Part shown: positions 34,042-44,459 of the stretch, piece after piece
Numbering within the stretch: the stretch's first letter is position 1
Layout of the letters: the number at the start of each line of letters is the position of its first letter
Source: Buttiauxella brennerae ATCC 51605
GTDB lineage: Bacteria > Pseudomonadota > Gammaproteobacteria > Enterobacterales > Enterobacteriaceae
NCBI RefSeq assembly: GCF_001654925.1
Contig: NZ_LXER01000011.1
Coordinates: 62,001-126,000, forward strand
DNA length: 64,000 bases
Reading direction: 5' to 3'
Notes under the pieces: generated by a model
Databases searched by the model: none
What the model was told of the DNA's origin: nothing
Seen by the model: only the letters and a program-made list of their open reading frames with translations
Made by a program: the position numbers and the translations under genes

Positions 34042-34341
34042 ATGGCGCTTACAAAAGCTGAAATGTCAGAATATCTGTTTGATAAGCTAGGGCTTAGCAA
34101 ACGTGATTCTAAAGAGTTGGTAGAACTGTTTTTCGAAGAGATCCGTCGCGCTTTGGAAAACGGTGAGCAGGTTAAACTATCAGGCTTTGGTAATTTTGAC
34201 TTACGCGATAAAAACCAACGTCCCGGGCGTAACCCGAAGACTGGTGAAGATATTCCTATCACGGCACGCCGTGTAGTGACCTTCCGACCTGGTCAGAAGT
34301 TGAAGAGTAGGGTTGAAAACGCGTCGCCGAAAGACGAGTAA
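34042..34341 (+). CDS. ihfA: Integration host factor alpha subunit
   Basis: IHF-alpha pairs with IHF-beta to bend DNA sharply at specific sites in replication, recombination and sigma-54 transcription. It has 99 aa ([18 protein letters not shown] to [11 protein letters not shown]) with the conserved [17 protein letters not shown] arm carrying the intercalating Pro. It is the last gene of the pheMST-ihfA transcript, though E. coli has an extra SOS-linked promoter in pheT. A strong terminator follows. Confidence 0.98.
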   Translation: MALTKAEMSEYLFDKLGLSKRDSKELVELFFEEIRRALENGEQVKLSGFGNFDLRDKNQRPGRNPKTGEDIPITARRVVTFRPGQKLKSRVENASPKDE

Positions 34342-34353
34342 CCTGAATTAACC

Positions 34354-34380
34354 AAAAAGGCCGCATACAGCGGCCTTTTT
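34354..34380 (+). terminator. Terminator of pheST-ihfA
   Basis: Stem AAAAAGGCCGC / GCGGCCTTTTT with a 5-nt loop, ending in a T run, 12 nt after ihfA. Confidence 0.95.
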
Positions 34381-34459
34381 CTTTTCTTCTTGTCCTGTAC
34401 GGAAAATCCCCCGTAAAATCAAATTTATGAATTGTTAATAATTGGATCTCATCAACCAG

Positions 34460-35440
34460 ATGCACAATTTTGTTGCGCGGCAGCATCGCCTGGAACGCCG
34501 CTGGCTGTTTGCACTGTTCGCCATCATGCTGGTGATGGTAGTGCTGAGTTTAAGTGCGGGTGACCAGTGGTTCGCCCCACAGCACTGGATGCGTGAGGAT
34601 GCGCAGCTGTTTATCTGGCAGATTCGAATGCCACGCACACTAGCCGTTCTGCTGGTGGGTGCAGCACTGGCAATTTCCGGTACCATTATGCAGGCGCTTT
34701 TTGAAAACCCACTGGCCGAACCTGGCTTGCTTGGCGTCTCTAATGGCGCGGGTGTGGCGCTGGTGGCTGCAGTGCTGCTCGGGCAGGGCATGCTGCCGGA
34801 TTGGGTCTTGGGTATCTGCGCGATTGCCGGTGCGTTGGTTATCACGTTTATCTTATTGCGTTTTTCACGCCGCCACCTTTCTAACAGTCGCCTGTTACTT
34901 GCAGGTGTCGCGCTGGGCATTATTTGTAGCGCGCTGATGACCTGGGCTATCTATTTCAGCAGCAGCCTCGATTTGCGCCAGCTAATGTACTGGATGATGG
35001 GCGGTTTTGGCGGCGTGGACTGGCGCCAGTGGTGGTTGATGATTACGTTGCTGCCGGTAATGTTGTGGCTGTGTCGCAACTATGCCCCGTTGAATCTAAT
35101 GGCGCTGGGGGAGATGTCGGCACGCCAGTTAGGTTTGCCTGTCTGGCTGTGGCGTAATATCCTGGTGATGGCGACAGGGTGGTTGGTAGGGGTAAGTGTC
35201 GCGCTCGCAGGGGCAATTGGTTTTATCGGCCTCGTTATTCCACACATGCTGCGCCTGAAAGGTTTAACCGATCACCGAATTTTACTTCCCGCAAGCGGGC
35301 TCGCCGGGGCCACTGTACTGCTCGGCGCTGACATCATTGCTCGACTTGCGCTGGCTTCCGCAGAATTACCGATAGGCGTCGTAACGGCAACGCTAGGCGC
35401 ACCCGTATTTATCTGGCTATTATTAAAGGCCAGTAAATAA
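34460..35440 (+). CDS. btuC: Vitamin B12 ABC transporter permease
   Basis: BtuC is the membrane subunit of the BtuCD-F cobalamin importer (FecCD family, ten helices per subunit). The ATG at 34460 ([10 protein letters not shown]) gives 326 aa, exactly the E. coli length; a TTG six codons upstream is less likely. The ribosome site is weak. Conserved parts: [16 protein letters not shown] near 60, [15 protein letters not shown] near 84, [15 protein letters not shown] near 252 (coupling helix region). The order btuC-btuE-btuD is that of E. coli; BtuF and BtuB are elsewhere. Confidence 0.95.
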   Translation: MHNFVARQHRLERRWLFALFAIMLVMVVLSLSAGDQWFAPQHWMREDAQLFIWQIRMPRTLAVLLVGAALAISGTIMQALFENPLAEPGLLGVSNGAGVALVAAVLLGQGMLPDWVLGICAIAGALVITFILLRFSRRHLSNSRLLLAGVALGIICSALMTWAIYFSSSLDLRQLMYWMMGGFGGVDWRQWWLMITLLPVMLWLCRNYAPLNLMALGEMSARQLGLPVWLWRNILVMATGWLVGVSVALAGAIGFIGLVIPHMLRLKGLTDHRILLPASGLAGATVLLGADIIARLALASAELPIGVVTATLGAPVFIWLLLKASK

Positions 35441-35466
35441 TCAAACGTTGTTCAATCCAGGGGTAA

Positions 35467-36018
35467 ATGATGCAAGACATTCTCAACACTGAAGTGACCA
35501 CCATTGATGGTGAAGCAACAACGCTCGAAAACTGGAAAGGTAAAGTTCTGTTGATCGTAAACGTGGCCTCCAAGTGCGGGCTGACGGTGCAATACGAACA
35601 ACTGGAAAACCTGCAGAAAGAACTCGAACACGACGGCTTCTCCGTGCTGGGCTTCCCTTGCAACCAGTTCCTCGGCCAGGAGCCGGGTAGCGAGGAAGAG
35701 ATCAAAACGTTTTGCAGCACCACTTACGGCGTCACCTTCCCGATGTTCAGCAAGCTGGAAGTGAACGGTGAAAACCGTCATCCGCTGTACCAGAAACTGG
35801 TTGATGCCGCACCGCACGCCGTTGCACCTGAAGGCAGTGAATTCCTGGAACGTATGAGCAGCAAAGGCCGCGCACCTGCCCATCCTGGCGATATTCTGTG
35901 GAACTTCGAAAAATTCCTGATTGGCCGTGATGGCCAGGTGATTGGGCGTTTTTCACCGGATATGAAACCGGACGACGCAACCATTGTTAACGCCATTATG
36001 TCGGCGCTGGCGAGATAA
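35467..36018 (+). CDS. btuE: Thioredoxin/glutathione peroxidase BtuE
   Basis: BtuE is a non-essential peroxidase of the glutathione peroxidase family that reduces hydroperoxides, mainly with thioredoxin. It has 183 aa (as in E. coli) with the catalytic Cys in VASKCGLT (near residue 37), Gln in GFPCNQF (near 73) and Trp in [10 protein letters not shown] (near 140). It uses Cys, not selenocysteine. The stop overlaps the btuD start (TAATG). It is not needed for B12 uptake despite its place in the operon. Confidence 0.95.
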   Translation: MMQDILNTEVTTIDGEATTLENWKGKVLLIVNVASKCGLTVQYEQLENLQKELEHDGFSVLGFPCNQFLGQEPGSEEEIKTFCSTTYGVTFPMFSKLEVNGENRHPLYQKLVDAAPHAVAPEGSEFLERMSSKGRAPAHPGDILWNFEKFLIGRDGQVIGRFSPDMKPDDATIVNAIMSALAR

Positions 36019-36764
36019 TGTCGTTGTTGCAACTGAGCGATGTTGCGGTGGCGGAACGGCTAGGGCCGATTTCCGCCATGGTTTCTGCGGGTGAACTGGT
36101 TCATTTGGTTGGGCCAAACGGTGCCGGGAAAAGCACATTGTTAACCAGGGCTGCGGGGCTGAGTTCCGGGGCGGGCCAAATCACGTTTGCCGGGAGTGAT
36201 CTTCGCGACTGGCAGCCAACGAAGCTGGCTCACCATCGTGCTTATCTTTCTCAGCAGCAGATGCCGCCATTTTCCATGCCCGTCTGGCACTACCTGCAGC
36301 TGCATCAACAAATCAGCCCGACAGATTCTGTGGTGCTTAAACTTGCCGAAGATCTGGGCCTGACGGATAAACTCACGCGCAGTGTTAACCAGCTTTCGGG
36401 CGGTGAATGGCAGCGCGTCAGACTCGCGGCTGTGGTATTGCAAATTCATCCTGAGATTAACCCAAACGGACGCCTGCTCCTGCTGGATGAGCCAATGAAC
36501 AGTCTGGATGTTGCCCAGCAAACTGCGTTAGACAGAATTTTGATGGCATTGTGTGAAGCGGGCATCGCCGTGGTGATGAGTAGTCATGATTTGAACCACA
36601 GTTTGCGACATGCACATACCGTCTGGTTATTGCGCGCAGGTAAAATGATTGCACAAGGAAGTCGGGATGAAGTGCTGTCCCCGCAACATTTAGCGACAGC
36701 TTATAACATGCACTTCCGCCGATTGCAGATAGAAGGGCACAGTATGCTAATAGCCCCCCTTTAG
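36018..36764 (+). CDS. btuD: Vitamin B12 ABC transporter ATPase
   Basis: BtuD drives cobalamin import with BtuC. It has 248 aa with Walker [10 protein letters not shown] near residue 36, Q-loop LSQQQMPPF near 78, signature [12 protein letters not shown] near 127, Walker [13 protein letters not shown] near 155 and the switch His in SSHDLNH near 190. The start overlaps the btuE stop. It faces the cytosol on the inner membrane. nlpC follows. Confidence 0.95.
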   Translation: MSLLQLSDVAVAERLGPISAMVSAGELVHLVGPNGAGKSTLLTRAAGLSSGAGQITFAGSDLRDWQPTKLAHHRAYLSQQQMPPFSMPVWHYLQLHQQISPTDSVVLKLAEDLGLTDKLTRSVNQLSGGEWQRVRLAAVVLQIHPEINPNGRLLLLDEPMNSLDVAQQTALDRILMALCEAGIAVVMSSHDLNHSLRHAHTVWLLRAGKMIAQGSRDEVLSPQHLATAYNMHFRRLQIEGHSMLIAPL

Positions 36765-36843
36765 ATGGTGCTAAAAACTTGCACCAAATCATAGGTAAGC
36801 GCTAAATTACTGGAAAATTTAACGGGTGAGGATAAGCCTGAAA

Positions 36844-37305
36844 ATGCGTGTATGGATTATTTTAGTGGCATGTCTGGTACTCGCAGGGTGTAGTCATCAT
36901 GCTCCCCCGCCAAATTCCCGACTTTCAGACTCGATAACGGTGATTGCGAAACTCAATGACCAGCTCAATGGCTGGCACGGCACACCTTATCGCTATGGTG
37001 GAATGAGCCGTCGTGGTGTTGATTGCTCAGGTTTTGTCTCCATCACTTTCCGAGACAGGTTCGAGCTGCAATTGCCGCGTGAAACGAAACAGCAGGCGAA
37101 AATCGGCACCGAAATTGATAAAGACGATTTGCTTCCGGGCGATCTGGTCTTCTTTAAAACTGGCTCTGGTCAAAGTGGTTTACACGTGGGGATTTACGAC
37201 ACGGATAACCAGTTCATTCATGCCTCGACCAGCCGGGGAGTGATGCGTTCGTCGCTCGATAATGTCTACTGGAGTAAAAAATTCTGGCAGGCTCGTCGTA
37301 TCTAG
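36844..37305 (+). CDS. nlpC: NlpC/P60 family lipoprotein
   Basis: NlpC is a putative murein-peptide hydrolase lipoprotein. The ATG at 36844 gives 153 aa (E. coli 154), with signal peptide MRVWIILVACLVLAGC (lipobox Cys16). A GTG six codons upstream is less likely. The catalytic triad is visible: Cys in RRGVDCSGFV, His in SGLHVGIY, and His in QFIHAS. It follows btuCED as in E. coli. A TTTAGGGCC hairpin at 37323-37347 comes after it. Confidence 0.94.
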   Translation: MRVWIILVACLVLAGCSHHAPPPNSRLSDSITVIAKLNDQLNGWHGTPYRYGGMSRRGVDCSGFVSITFRDRFELQLPRETKQQAKIGTEIDKDDLLPGDLVFFKTGSGQSGLHVGIYDTDNQFIHASTSRGVMRSSLDNVYWSKKFWQARRI

Positions 37306-37322
37306 TTCAAAAGCGCTCTTGT

Positions 37323-37347
37323 TTTAGGGCCAGTTGATGGCCCTAAA
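37323..37347 (+). terminator. Possible terminator after nlpC
   Basis: Perfect 9-bp stem TTTAGGGCC / GGCCCTAAA with a 7-nt loop, 17 nt after the nlpC stop. The following bases (CGTGACTCCC) lack a T run, so strength is uncertain. Confidence 0.5.
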
Positions 37348-37441
37348 CGTGACTCCCTTCAGCAATTCCACGCTTAAACCCGGCGCATTCTATAATATCA
37401 GTTAATATCCGGGAGCATTTACGCCCTCGAAAGGACAGTTC

Positions 37442-38416
37442 ATGGTTACTCTGGAAGATGTTGCCGCCAGTGCTGGTGTGTCCCGGGCGACTGTGTCACG
37501 CGTGGTGAATGGCGATAGCAAAGTTAAAGTGCAGACACGTATTAACGTTGAGGCTGCGATTGCTGAATTAGGTTATACGCCTAATCCGGCGGCACGCGCT
37601 CTGGCATCAAGTCAAAGCAACACGCTCGGGTTGGTGACAACTTCGTACCGGGGCGGTTTCTTCGGTGCGCTGATGGACACCGTACAAAGTGAAACCGAGC
37701 AGCAGGGAAAGCAGTTACTGGTGACGCAAGGGCGTGATACGGCAGAGAAAGAGCTTAGTGCTATCCAGCGCCTGTTTAATTTGCGCTGTGACGGCCTGAT
37801 ATTACATGTTCGTGCCATTAGCGATGAAACCCTTCAACAACTCGCCGGGCAAGATCGCAAATTCATTGTATTGGACAGAAATGTTCCGGGTCTTGAACAA
37901 CGCTGTGTGGTGTTTGATCACCGTGCAGCGAGCGCACTTGCTACACAAGTATTTATTGATGCGGGCCATACAGCAATTGCCTGTTTGTATGGGCCGAGCG
38001 GGCGCAGCTCAAGCCTATTGCGCAGACAGGGGTTTATCGACGCGATGGCGCAGGCAAAGCTCGAACCTGTTGCGGTAACAGGCGGTGAATACGATATGCC
38101 CACAGGATATGAGTTGGCATCTCAACTGCTTGAAACGGCGCGGCCAACAGCGATTTATTGCTGTAACGAAGAACTGGCCATTGGCGCGATGCTGGCCATC
38201 ACTGAACGAGGTCTGCGCATTCCCCAGGATATCTCACTTATTTGCTACGACAGCGGAGAACGCGCCGCATTTGTTCGTCCGGCTATTACCAGTGTTCATT
38301 TTCCGATAAGTGAAATGGCCCGTTTCGCGATACGAAAATTATTGGATAATGATTGTGAGAATGAATCTTTTTCTCCCCAGATAATCTACCGTGATTCTGT
38401 TCGTCATATTCGCTAA
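37442..38416 (+). CDS. LacI/GalR-family transcriptional regulator
   Basis: This 324-aa regulator has an N-terminal LacI helix-turn-helix (VTLEDVAASAGVSRATVSRV, residues 2-21), a hinge helix region near 48-57 (NPAARALASSQ) and a periplasmic-binding-protein-like effector domain. The GGFFGALMDT and CDGLILHV segments recall GalR/AscG-type proteins that sense sugars or glucosides. CTCGAAAGGACAG precedes the ATG. No sugar genes are beside it; it sits between nlpC and ydiV, a place where E. coli has no gene. It may control distant genes such as the sugar island at 51.8-55.9 kb, but nothing in the sequence proves that. I cannot name its effector. Confidence 0.85.
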   Translation: MVTLEDVAASAGVSRATVSRVVNGDSKVKVQTRINVEAAIAELGYTPNPAARALASSQSNTLGLVTTSYRGGFFGALMDTVQSETEQQGKQLLVTQGRDTAEKELSAIQRLFNLRCDGLILHVRAISDETLQQLAGQDRKFIVLDRNVPGLEQRCVVFDHRAASALATQVFIDAGHTAIACLYGPSGRSSSLLRRQGFIDAMAQAKLEPVAVTGGEYDMPTGYELASQLLETARPTAIYCCNEELAIGAMLAITERGLRIPQDISLICYDSGERAAFVRPAITSVHFPISEMARFAIRKLLDNDCENESFSPQIIYRDSVRHIR

Positions 38417-38582
38417 AACTGGCGATATGGAGATAACCAGGATAATATCAATATATTAAAGAGATTCTGATTACACTCTCAGGGATGAAATTGCGTTTAT
38501 TTCTCGTAAAATCAATCCAGTTAACGCTGGATGCTCATCGTATCACGATGCCATCCACCTATTATGAAACACGGCTGGCAAC

Positions 38583-39308
38583 ATGATTCTTGTATTTGAT
38601 GCACAATATCGTTCAGATTTTTCTTTTAATCCTGTTTACTTACCGGGTGGTGAGCTTTTAGGTGTTGAATTAATAGTTAATTTTGTTGGGATCGATGCGC
38701 CAGTTCGTATTCCTACAGAAATAGTTGCACCGGTTATTACTGATGAGCAGCAATTAATATTATTCAAAGAGAAAATAGAATTACTCGAAAACTATCAAGA
38801 GTTCTTTATGGCTCAGAAGACGGTTGTCTGGGTAAATATAAATGTAGCGATTGTCGATGCTATTCTGAGCAACGCCGAGCTAAATTCACGCCTGGCGCAT
38901 CTTCCGTTCATTGAATTCTCAATCAATGAGAACTTCCCGGACTTAAACCGTGGGAGTGAAAATGTCCGTTTAGTCACAATGGGTAAGCATTATCCATTAG
39001 CGCTGGCGAATTTTGGCGCGGGAATTTCGACCACCAAACCGATTTTTGATGGCTTATTTAAACGTGTATTTTTGGACAAGTCATTTATTCAAAAACAAAT
39101 TAAACAACGTTCGTTCGAGCCCTTTATGTTAGCGATGCTTGCGCAACTTTCACCATTTTGCCAGACGATGGTTATCTGCGGTATTGATGATGAAAGCGCC
39201 CGCCAGAAAGTATTGCCGCTAGCCACCTGTGCCATGCAGGGGAGTTTCTGGCCGGGTATTGCACCTCAGGTGTTACCAGACTGGTTATCCTTCAACGCCC
39301 TGAATTGA
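38583..39308 (+). CDS. ydiV: Degenerate EAL-domain anti-FlhDC factor YdiV
   Basis: YdiV (RflP) is an EAL-like protein that binds FlhD, blocks FlhD4C2 and delivers it to ClpXP, linking poor nutrition to low motility. The 241-aa product (E. coli 237) has GVELI in place of EAL near residue 27, and INENFP and SFIQKQIKQRSFEPF match the family. The lost catalytic residues imply no c-di-GMP cleavage. It lies between the LacI-type gene and selO, in the nlpC-ydiV-ydiU order of E. coli apart from the extra regulator. Confidence 0.88.
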   Translation: MILVFDAQYRSDFSFNPVYLPGGELLGVELIVNFVGIDAPVRIPTEIVAPVITDEQQLILFKEKIELLENYQEFFMAQKTVVWVNINVAIVDAILSNAELNSRLAHLPFIEFSINENFPDLNRGSENVRLVTMGKHYPLALANFGAGISTTKPIFDGLFKRVFLDKSFIQKQIKQRSFEPFMLAMLAQLSPFCQTMVICGIDDESARQKVLPLATCAMQGSFWPGIAPQVLPDWLSFNALN

Positions 39309-39377
39309 GTTAATACCCCTGCCAACGTGCCGTGTTTAAATCTTCACACAAGCACTACACTATCGGCAGGAGGGTCT

Positions 39378-40823
39378 ATGACCAATAAACCTGTTTTTAA
39401 CAATAGCTGGCACGATGAGTTGCCCGGCTTTTATACCGCTCTTAATCCCACGCCGCTGCATAATGCCCGGCTGTTTTATTACAATCGTCCGCTGGCCGAA
39501 GAGTTGGAGCTTGATGCTTCACTGTTTGACGATCCTCACGCCGGCATCTGGAGCGGTGAAACGCCGCTTACGGGTATGCAACCTTTGGCGCAGGTTTATA
39601 GCGGGCACCAGTTCGGTGTCTGGGCCGGTCAGTTGGGTGATGGGCGGGGGATTTTGCTCGGCGAACAGCAGCTGTCGGACGGGCGTAAATTCGACTGGCA
39701 CCTGAAAGGGGCAGGTCTGACGCCGTATTCCCGCATGGGCGATGGTCGCGCCGTGCTGCGTTCAACCGTGCGCGAGTTTCTCGCCAGCGAAGCCATGCAT
39801 GGTTTGGGTATTCCCACCACGCGTGCGCTGAGCATTGTGACCAGCGACACGCCGGTACGCCGCGAAACCACTGAGCAAGGCGCTATGCTGATACGCGTGG
39901 CGCAAAGCCATGCCCGTTTTGGCCATTTCGAGCATTTCTACTACCGTCGTGAACCGCAAAAAGTGCAGCAACTGGCGGATTACGTGATTGCGCACCACTG
40001 GCCACATTTGGTCGATGAAGCCGATAAATATCAGCTTTGGTTCCGCGATGTTGTCGAGCGCACCGCAAAAATGATCGCCCACTGGCAAACTGTCGGCTTC
40101 GCCCATGGCGTGATGAATACCGACAATATGTCCATTCTGGGGCTGACCATGGACTACGGTCCGTATGGTTTCCTCGACGACTACCAGCCCGATTTCATCT
40201 GCAACCATTCCGACCATCAGGGGCGCTACGCATTTGATAACCAGCCTGCGGTCGGGTTGTGGAACCTGCAACGCCTGGCCCAAACCTTGTCGCCGTTTAT
40301 TTCCGTTGAATGGCTGAACGAATTGCTCGAACACTATCAGTTCGCATTGATGAAAGCGTTTGGTGAATTGATGCGTGGAAAACTGGGGCTGCTCACCGAG
40401 CAAACAGCAGATAACGAAATTCTTACCGAACTGTTTGGTTTGATGGCAAAAGAGGGGAGTGATTACACGCGTACCTTCAGAATGCTCAGCCTGACCGAGC
40501 AAAACTCAGCCAGTTCGCCGCTGCGTGATGAGTTTATCGACCGCGCCCGTTTTGACAGCTGGTTCACCCGTTATCGTACCCGCCTGCAAGCAGAGCAAAT
40601 CAGCGATGAACAGCGCCAGCAGGCGATGAAAGCCGCCAATCCGTCAATCGTGCTGCGTAACTGGCTGGCACAACGGGCAATCGATGCTGCCGATAAAGGC
40701 GATGTGAGTGTGCTGGCAGAGCTACATGAAGCGCTGCGCCAGCCCTTTGCGGAACATTCGGATGATTTAACCCAACGCCCGCCGGACTGGGGCAAACGGT
40801 TAGAAGTGAGTTGTTCGAGCTAA
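39378..40823 (+). CDS. selO: Protein AMPylase SelO (YdiU)
   Basis: SelO is a pseudokinase-fold enzyme that transfers AMP to Ser, Thr or Tyr of target proteins, linked to redox stress. The protein is 481 aa (E. coli 478) starting at the ATG with AGGAGG upstream; the longer frame is not needed. Conserved: [18 protein letters not shown] near 73, Lys in [17 protein letters not shown] near 108, [12 protein letters not shown] (catalytic Asp) near 245, DYGP near 258, and the C-terminal CSS that holds the redox Cys (selenocysteine in eukaryotes). It is convergent with hmuV. Confidence 0.95.
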   Translation: MTNKPVFNNSWHDELPGFYTALNPTPLHNARLFYYNRPLAEELELDASLFDDPHAGIWSGETPLTGMQPLAQVYSGHQFGVWAGQLGDGRGILLGEQQLSDGRKFDWHLKGAGLTPYSRMGDGRAVLRSTVREFLASEAMHGLGIPTTRALSIVTSDTPVRRETTEQGAMLIRVAQSHARFGHFEHFYYRREPQKVQQLADYVIAHHWPHLVDEADKYQLWFRDVVERTAKMIAHWQTVGFAHGVMNTDNMSILGLTMDYGPYGFLDDYQPDFICNHSDHQGRYAFDNQPAVGLWNLQRLAQTLSPFISVEWLNELLEHYQFALMKAFGELMRGKLGLLTEQTADNEILTELFGLMAKEGSDYTRTFRMLSLTEQNSASSPLRDEFIDRARFDSWFTRYRTRLQAEQISDEQRQQAMKAANPSIVLRNWLAQRAIDAADKGDVSVLAELHEALRQPFAEHSDDLTQRPPDWGKRLEVSCSS

Positions 40824-40836
40824 AAAACGGCCGGTA

Positions 40837-41616
40837 TCACTGCTGTAACCAAACCTGAGGCACCGGGTGTTCAGGATGATTGAACACCCGTAAATCTGCC
40901 TGATACCAGCGCTGTAGCGTGGACTCGTCCAGCACCTGTTGCGGCGTACCCTTTGCGACCAGCTTTCCTTCATGCAATAACACAATCCTGTCGGCCCACA
41001 GTGCCGCCAGGTTCAAATCATGCAGCACTACGCAAACTGATAACGTCCCCATCAGTGATAAACGGCGCAGCAAACGCAGAATATGTTGCTGATGATACAG
41101 ATCCAATGCCGAGGTCGGTTCATCTAAAAACAGCCAGCCGTGGGGTTGCCCATCCAGCCATAGTTGCGCCAGTGCGCGAGCCAGTTGCACGCGCTGTTGT
41201 TCACCGCCAGAAAGCTGGCAGAAATCGCGCCCGGCAAGCGTATCGCAACCCGTCAACGCCATCACTTCCTGAACCACGGACTTTGTCTCTTTTTCCGGCC
41301 AGGGTGCACGCCCCATGGCAATCACATCTTCAACAGCCCAACTGAACGCCATACCGCTGCGCTGGCGCATGACCGCACGTTTACGCGACAGAGCATCTCC
41401 AGACCATGAAGTGAGCGGGCGTCCAGCAAGGGTAATTTCGCCACCGTCTGGTGGCTGGAAACCAGTCAGTACCCTCAGCAGCGTAGATTTTCCGGCACCG
41501 TTAGGGCCGATTAGTGCCACGACTTCACCGGCAGCCAGCGTCAGATTAATGTCATCGAGTAATTTTCGCTCGCCTGGGCGAAACGTAACGTTTTTCGCCT
41601 GCAGTAAATCAGCCAT
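40837..41616 (-). CDS. hmuV: Haem ABC transporter ATPase
   Basis: HmuV powers haem import through HmuU. It has 259 aa with Walker [10 protein letters not shown] near residue 37, signature LSGGEQQRVQLA near 140, Walker B WLFLDEPTSALD near 168 and switch His in VLHDLNLA near 205. It is the last gene of hemP-hmuRSTUV; its ATG overlaps the end of hmuU by 8 nt. It ends 13 nt from the convergent selO. Confidence 0.95.
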   Translation of the reverse strand: MADLLQAKNVTFRPGERKLLDDINLTLAAGEVVALIGPNGAGKSTLLRVLTGFQPPDGGEITLAGRPLTSWSGDALSRKRAVMRQRSGMAFSWAVEDVIAMGRAPWPEKETKSVVQEVMALTGCDTLAGRDFCQLSGGEQQRVQLARALAQLWLDGQPHGWLFLDEPTSALDLYHQQHILRLLRRLSLMGTLSVCVVLHDLNLAALWADRIVLLHEGKLVAKGTPQQVLDESTLQRWYQADLRVFNHPEHPVPQVWLQQ

Positions 41617-42610
41617 CAGTTTCTCTCTTTTGGCGGAATATCAGTGCTAAAAACCACGGACCACCCAGCAGACTCGTCAGCAGGCCAACGGGCATTTCCG
41701 CAGGCGCAACCAGCGTACGGGCCAGCGTATCGGCAACCAGCAATAACATTGCGCCCGCCAGTATCGAACCCGGTACCAGCCAGCGATGGTCGGCACCTAG
41801 CCACATCCTCACCAGGTGCGGAATCACCAGACCGACAAAGCCAATTACGCCGCTCACGGCCACGGCTGCCGCAACCAGCAGTGCACTCAAAATCAGCAAC
41901 TGGCGCTGCGTTTTTTTGACATCCACGCCCAGGTAATGCGCTTCTTCGTCGCCAAGCTGCAACAGATTTAGCCGTTTAGATAAAAAGGCGATGGTTACCG
42001 AGGCCGGGAGGATAAACGAGGCGGTGGCGAGTAACGTTGACCACTGCGCCTGCCCAAGGCTACCCATGCCCCAAAGCGACAACTGGCGCAACTGCGCATC
42101 GTTACTGATCCACGACAACACGCCAACTGCCGCGCCGCAAAGTGCATTGATGGCAATCCCGACCAGCAACAAGCGCGACAAACTATTGTTACCCTGGCGG
42201 CTCAAAAAGAAGATCACCAGCGTCACGGCGAGACTGCCAAAAAACGCCGCCAGCATCGGCACATACAATGCCAACACGGCGGGTAGTGCTAACGGAAGCA
42301 CCACGGAAAACCCGACGGCCAGTGCCGCACCGCTGCTGATCCCGAGCAAACCCGGGTCAGCAAGCGGGTTGCGAAACAGCCCCTGCATCACACAGCCTGA
42401 AAGCGCCAGTGCGCCGCCAACTAGCGTCGCCAGCAGCACACGCGGCAGACGAATGTTGAGCCAGATATGGCGCAACGCTTCATCCTGGGCCTGCCACAAC
42501 ACGGCGATAGAAAGGCGCATAGCGCCTAAATTGGCAGCCACCAAAGACAGCGCCAGTAACGCCAGAATCATGGCGAACAGCGCGCGTTGGGGCAGGGGAC
42601 GGCGTATCAA
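41609..42610 (-). CDS. hmuU: Haem ABC transporter permease
   Basis: HmuU is a FecCD-family permease with about ten membrane helices (333 aa): [20 protein letters not shown]-type segment near 55, [15 protein letters not shown] near 83 and [15 protein letters not shown] near 255. The best start is TTG at 42610, in a TTGA overlap with the hmuT stop, which points to translational coupling; the first ATG is 13 codons inside and would cut into helix 1. It works with HmuT in the periplasm and HmuV in the cytosol. Confidence 0.93.
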   Translation of the reverse strand: MIRRPLPQRALFAMILALLALSLVAANLGAMRLSIAVLWQAQDEALRHIWLNIRLPRVLLATLVGGALALSGCVMQGLFRNPLADPGLLGISSGAALAVGFSVVLPLALPAVLALYVPMLAAFFGSLAVTLVIFFLSRQGNNSLSRLLLVGIAINALCGAAVGVLSWISNDAQLRQLSLWGMGSLGQAQWSTLLATASFILPASVTIAFLSKRLNLLQLGDEEAHYLGVDVKKTQRQLLILSALLVAAAVAVSGVIGFVGLVIPHLVRMWLGADHRWLVPGSILAGAMLLLVADTLARTLVAPAEMPVGLLTSLLGGPWFLALIFRQKRETDG

Positions 42611-43422
42611 GGCAATTGCTCCGCTTTATGTCGTAACGCAAGGATGGCATCCGGGGTTTGCAGGCCGAAACCAAGCAGCGCCATATCGTCCACGACTAAC
42701 AGCTGTCGATTTTTCCCTGCGGGAGTCTGAGCAAGCCCTGGCAGTTTCCAGACGTTATCTTCACCGCCCAGCGTTTTCACGCCATCGGCGGTGATCAGCA
42801 CCAATGCCGGCTGGCTGGCAATCACACCCTCTTGCGACATTGGCTGATAACGCTTGAAACCCTGCATGGCATTTTGCAAACCTGCGGCGTGAATGGCGGC
42901 ATCTGCCGCCGTTTCCTGCCCGGCCGCCATCGCGGTCATGCCACCATGACTCATGATAAACAGGACTTTCACCGGCAGAGGTTTGGTTGGAATCGACGCC
43001 AGTTTGTCATGCACAAGCTTGCGCAAAGCCTCGCCCTGTGTCGTTTTCCCCATCGCCTGTGCAACAGCGTCAATTTTGTCATCAATGCCATCGAGCGAAT
43101 TTGTGGCGGGAATTGTCACGACTTTAACGTGGCTGCTGGCAACCTGCTCCAGTGCAAGAGATGGCTTCGCCTGAGCGCTCGCGAGTACCAGCGTCGGGCG
43201 CATAGCCAGAATCCCTTCGGCATTAAGCTGGCGCATGTAACCGACATCAGGAAGTTTTATTGCTTCCTCCGGATGCAGGCTGGTGCTGTCACGGGCGACC
43301 AGTTGGTCGCCCGAACCTAATGCGTAGGCAATTTCCGTTACGTCGCCGCCAATTGCCACCACTCGTTCACTGGCGCTCGCAATCACTGGCATTGCAAGCA
43401 GGGCAATTAACCAGCGTTTCAT
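42607..43422 (-). CDS. hmuT: Periplasmic haem-binding protein
   Basis: HmuT carries haem from the outer membrane receptor to HmuUV. The ATG at 43422 overlaps the hmuS stop (ATGA) and gives 271 aa with a signal peptide ([18 protein letters not shown]). The cluster A-2 binding-protein fold is seen in [18 protein letters not shown] near 20, the family Tyr in [13 protein letters not shown] near 62 as haem ligand candidate, and [12 protein letters not shown] near 214. The frame upstream of this ATG lies inside hmuS and is not used. Confidence 0.93.
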   Translation of the reverse strand: MKRWLIALLAMPVIASASERVVAIGGDVTEIAYALGSGDQLVARDSTSLHPEEAIKLPDVGYMRQLNAEGILAMRPTLVLASAQAKPSLALEQVASSHVKVVTIPATNSLDGIDDKIDAVAQAMGKTTQGEALRKLVHDKLASIPTKPLPVKVLFIMSHGGMTAMAAGQETAADAAIHAAGLQNAMQGFKRYQPMSQEGVIASQPALVLITADGVKTLGGEDNVWKLPGLAQTPAGKNRQLLVVDDMALLGFGLQTPDAILALRHKAEQLP

Positions 43423-44450
43423 GCGGCCAGCCCTTTGCTTACCAATGCCTCCAGCTGTGAACGCCACTGTTGCTGCTCGGGCTCGCCTTCGGTGCGCTGG
43501 CCGTAAAGCTGCGCAATCTGGGTGCCGTCAGCCGCAAACAGTTCCAGGCTAGTCACGAAACCATCGCCGCTTGGTTTACGCGTTACCCAGCTTTCAGCAA
43601 TGGTGTCGCCCAGCAAATGCAGGGTGAATTGCGGGTTGAAGATGTTGATCCAGTTGTCCATTGGCACAACTTTTTCAACTTTCCCGGTGAAAATCTGCAC
43701 CGAGCCCTGGTTGCCGACGAAGATCATAATTTCATTTTGATCTTGTTTCGCCTGAGCCAGCAGTTGCGCCAGTGCGCTGTTATCAACCTGGCACGCCAGG
43801 TCTTCAGCTACCAGACGGAACGCTTGCTGGCGAGTCAACTGGTGGCGTTTGAGCAGACTAAAGAACTGATGCACGTCACGCAGGCTGCGCCATTCGGCTT
43901 CAACCAGGCTCCCATCGGCCGCAGGCGTCATCACGGTTTCTTCAGCAGCTTTCAGTTCAAGCTCCGGGTTATCGGCATAGATAAACTTCGCCAGCATATC
44001 GCCCCAGGCGGCGAAATCAGTGTTGTCGGTGGTGTACACTTTCAACAGCGCATCGCCCTGATGGTCAAAAAACTGAATGCTCTGGCGCTCGCCGCGAGCA
44101 GTTTCCTCACGAATATGGAAAGCGAAAGCCCATTGATTGAGGAACAGACGCAAATCCAGCGCACGCGGGTTAAGCACCAGCCCGGCATGGCCTTGAAGTT
44201 GTTGGTTCTCAAAACGCCCGACTTGCTCGTGCACCGCATACTCGTTACGGCAGATGGACTTAATTTCGCCCACGCTTTCAAGGCTTGCAAGAATGTCACG
44301 AACTTCACCCTTTAAGCGCCAGGCGTCATGCCCAACGCGGGCATGAGTCAGTTCGGCTTCGCTGATACTCATCAGTTTTGCGATGTCGCGAGCATATTTT
44401 TTAGGGTGCTGTTGTTTGAGCTGCAACCAGTTTTCATAACGCTGAGTCAT
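43419..44450 (-). CDS. hmuS: Haem-handling protein HmuS (HemS/ChuS family)
   Basis: HmuS binds cytosolic haem and either passes it on or degrades it, releasing iron. It has 343 aa built of two similar halves, typical of HemS/ChuS/HmuS. Each half has a NxWxxxFNPxFxL-like strand (the second is [19 protein letters not shown] near 265). AGGAAAC lies just before the ATG. It starts 9 nt after hmuR and overlaps hmuT. Confidence 0.94.
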   Translation of the reverse strand: MTQRYENWLQLKQQHPKKYARDIAKLMSISEAELTHARVGHDAWRLKGEVRDILASLESVGEIKSICRNEYAVHEQVGRFENQQLQGHAGLVLNPRALDLRLFLNQWAFAFHIREETARGERQSIQFFDHQGDALLKVYTTDNTDFAAWGDMLAKFIYADNPELELKAAEETVMTPAADGSLVEAEWRSLRDVHQFFSLLKRHQLTRQQAFRLVAEDLACQVDNSALAQLLAQAKQDQNEIMIFVGNQGSVQIFTGKVEKVVPMDNWINIFNPQFTLHLLGDTIAESWVTRKPSGDGFVTSLELFAADGTQIAQLYGQRTEGEPEQQQWRSQLEALVSKGLAA

Positions 44451-44459
44451 ATCGTTTCC

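Noticed and set aside
39762-40502. 246-codon open frame opposite selO
   Set aside because: A shadow of selO with no start signal and no recognisable domain.
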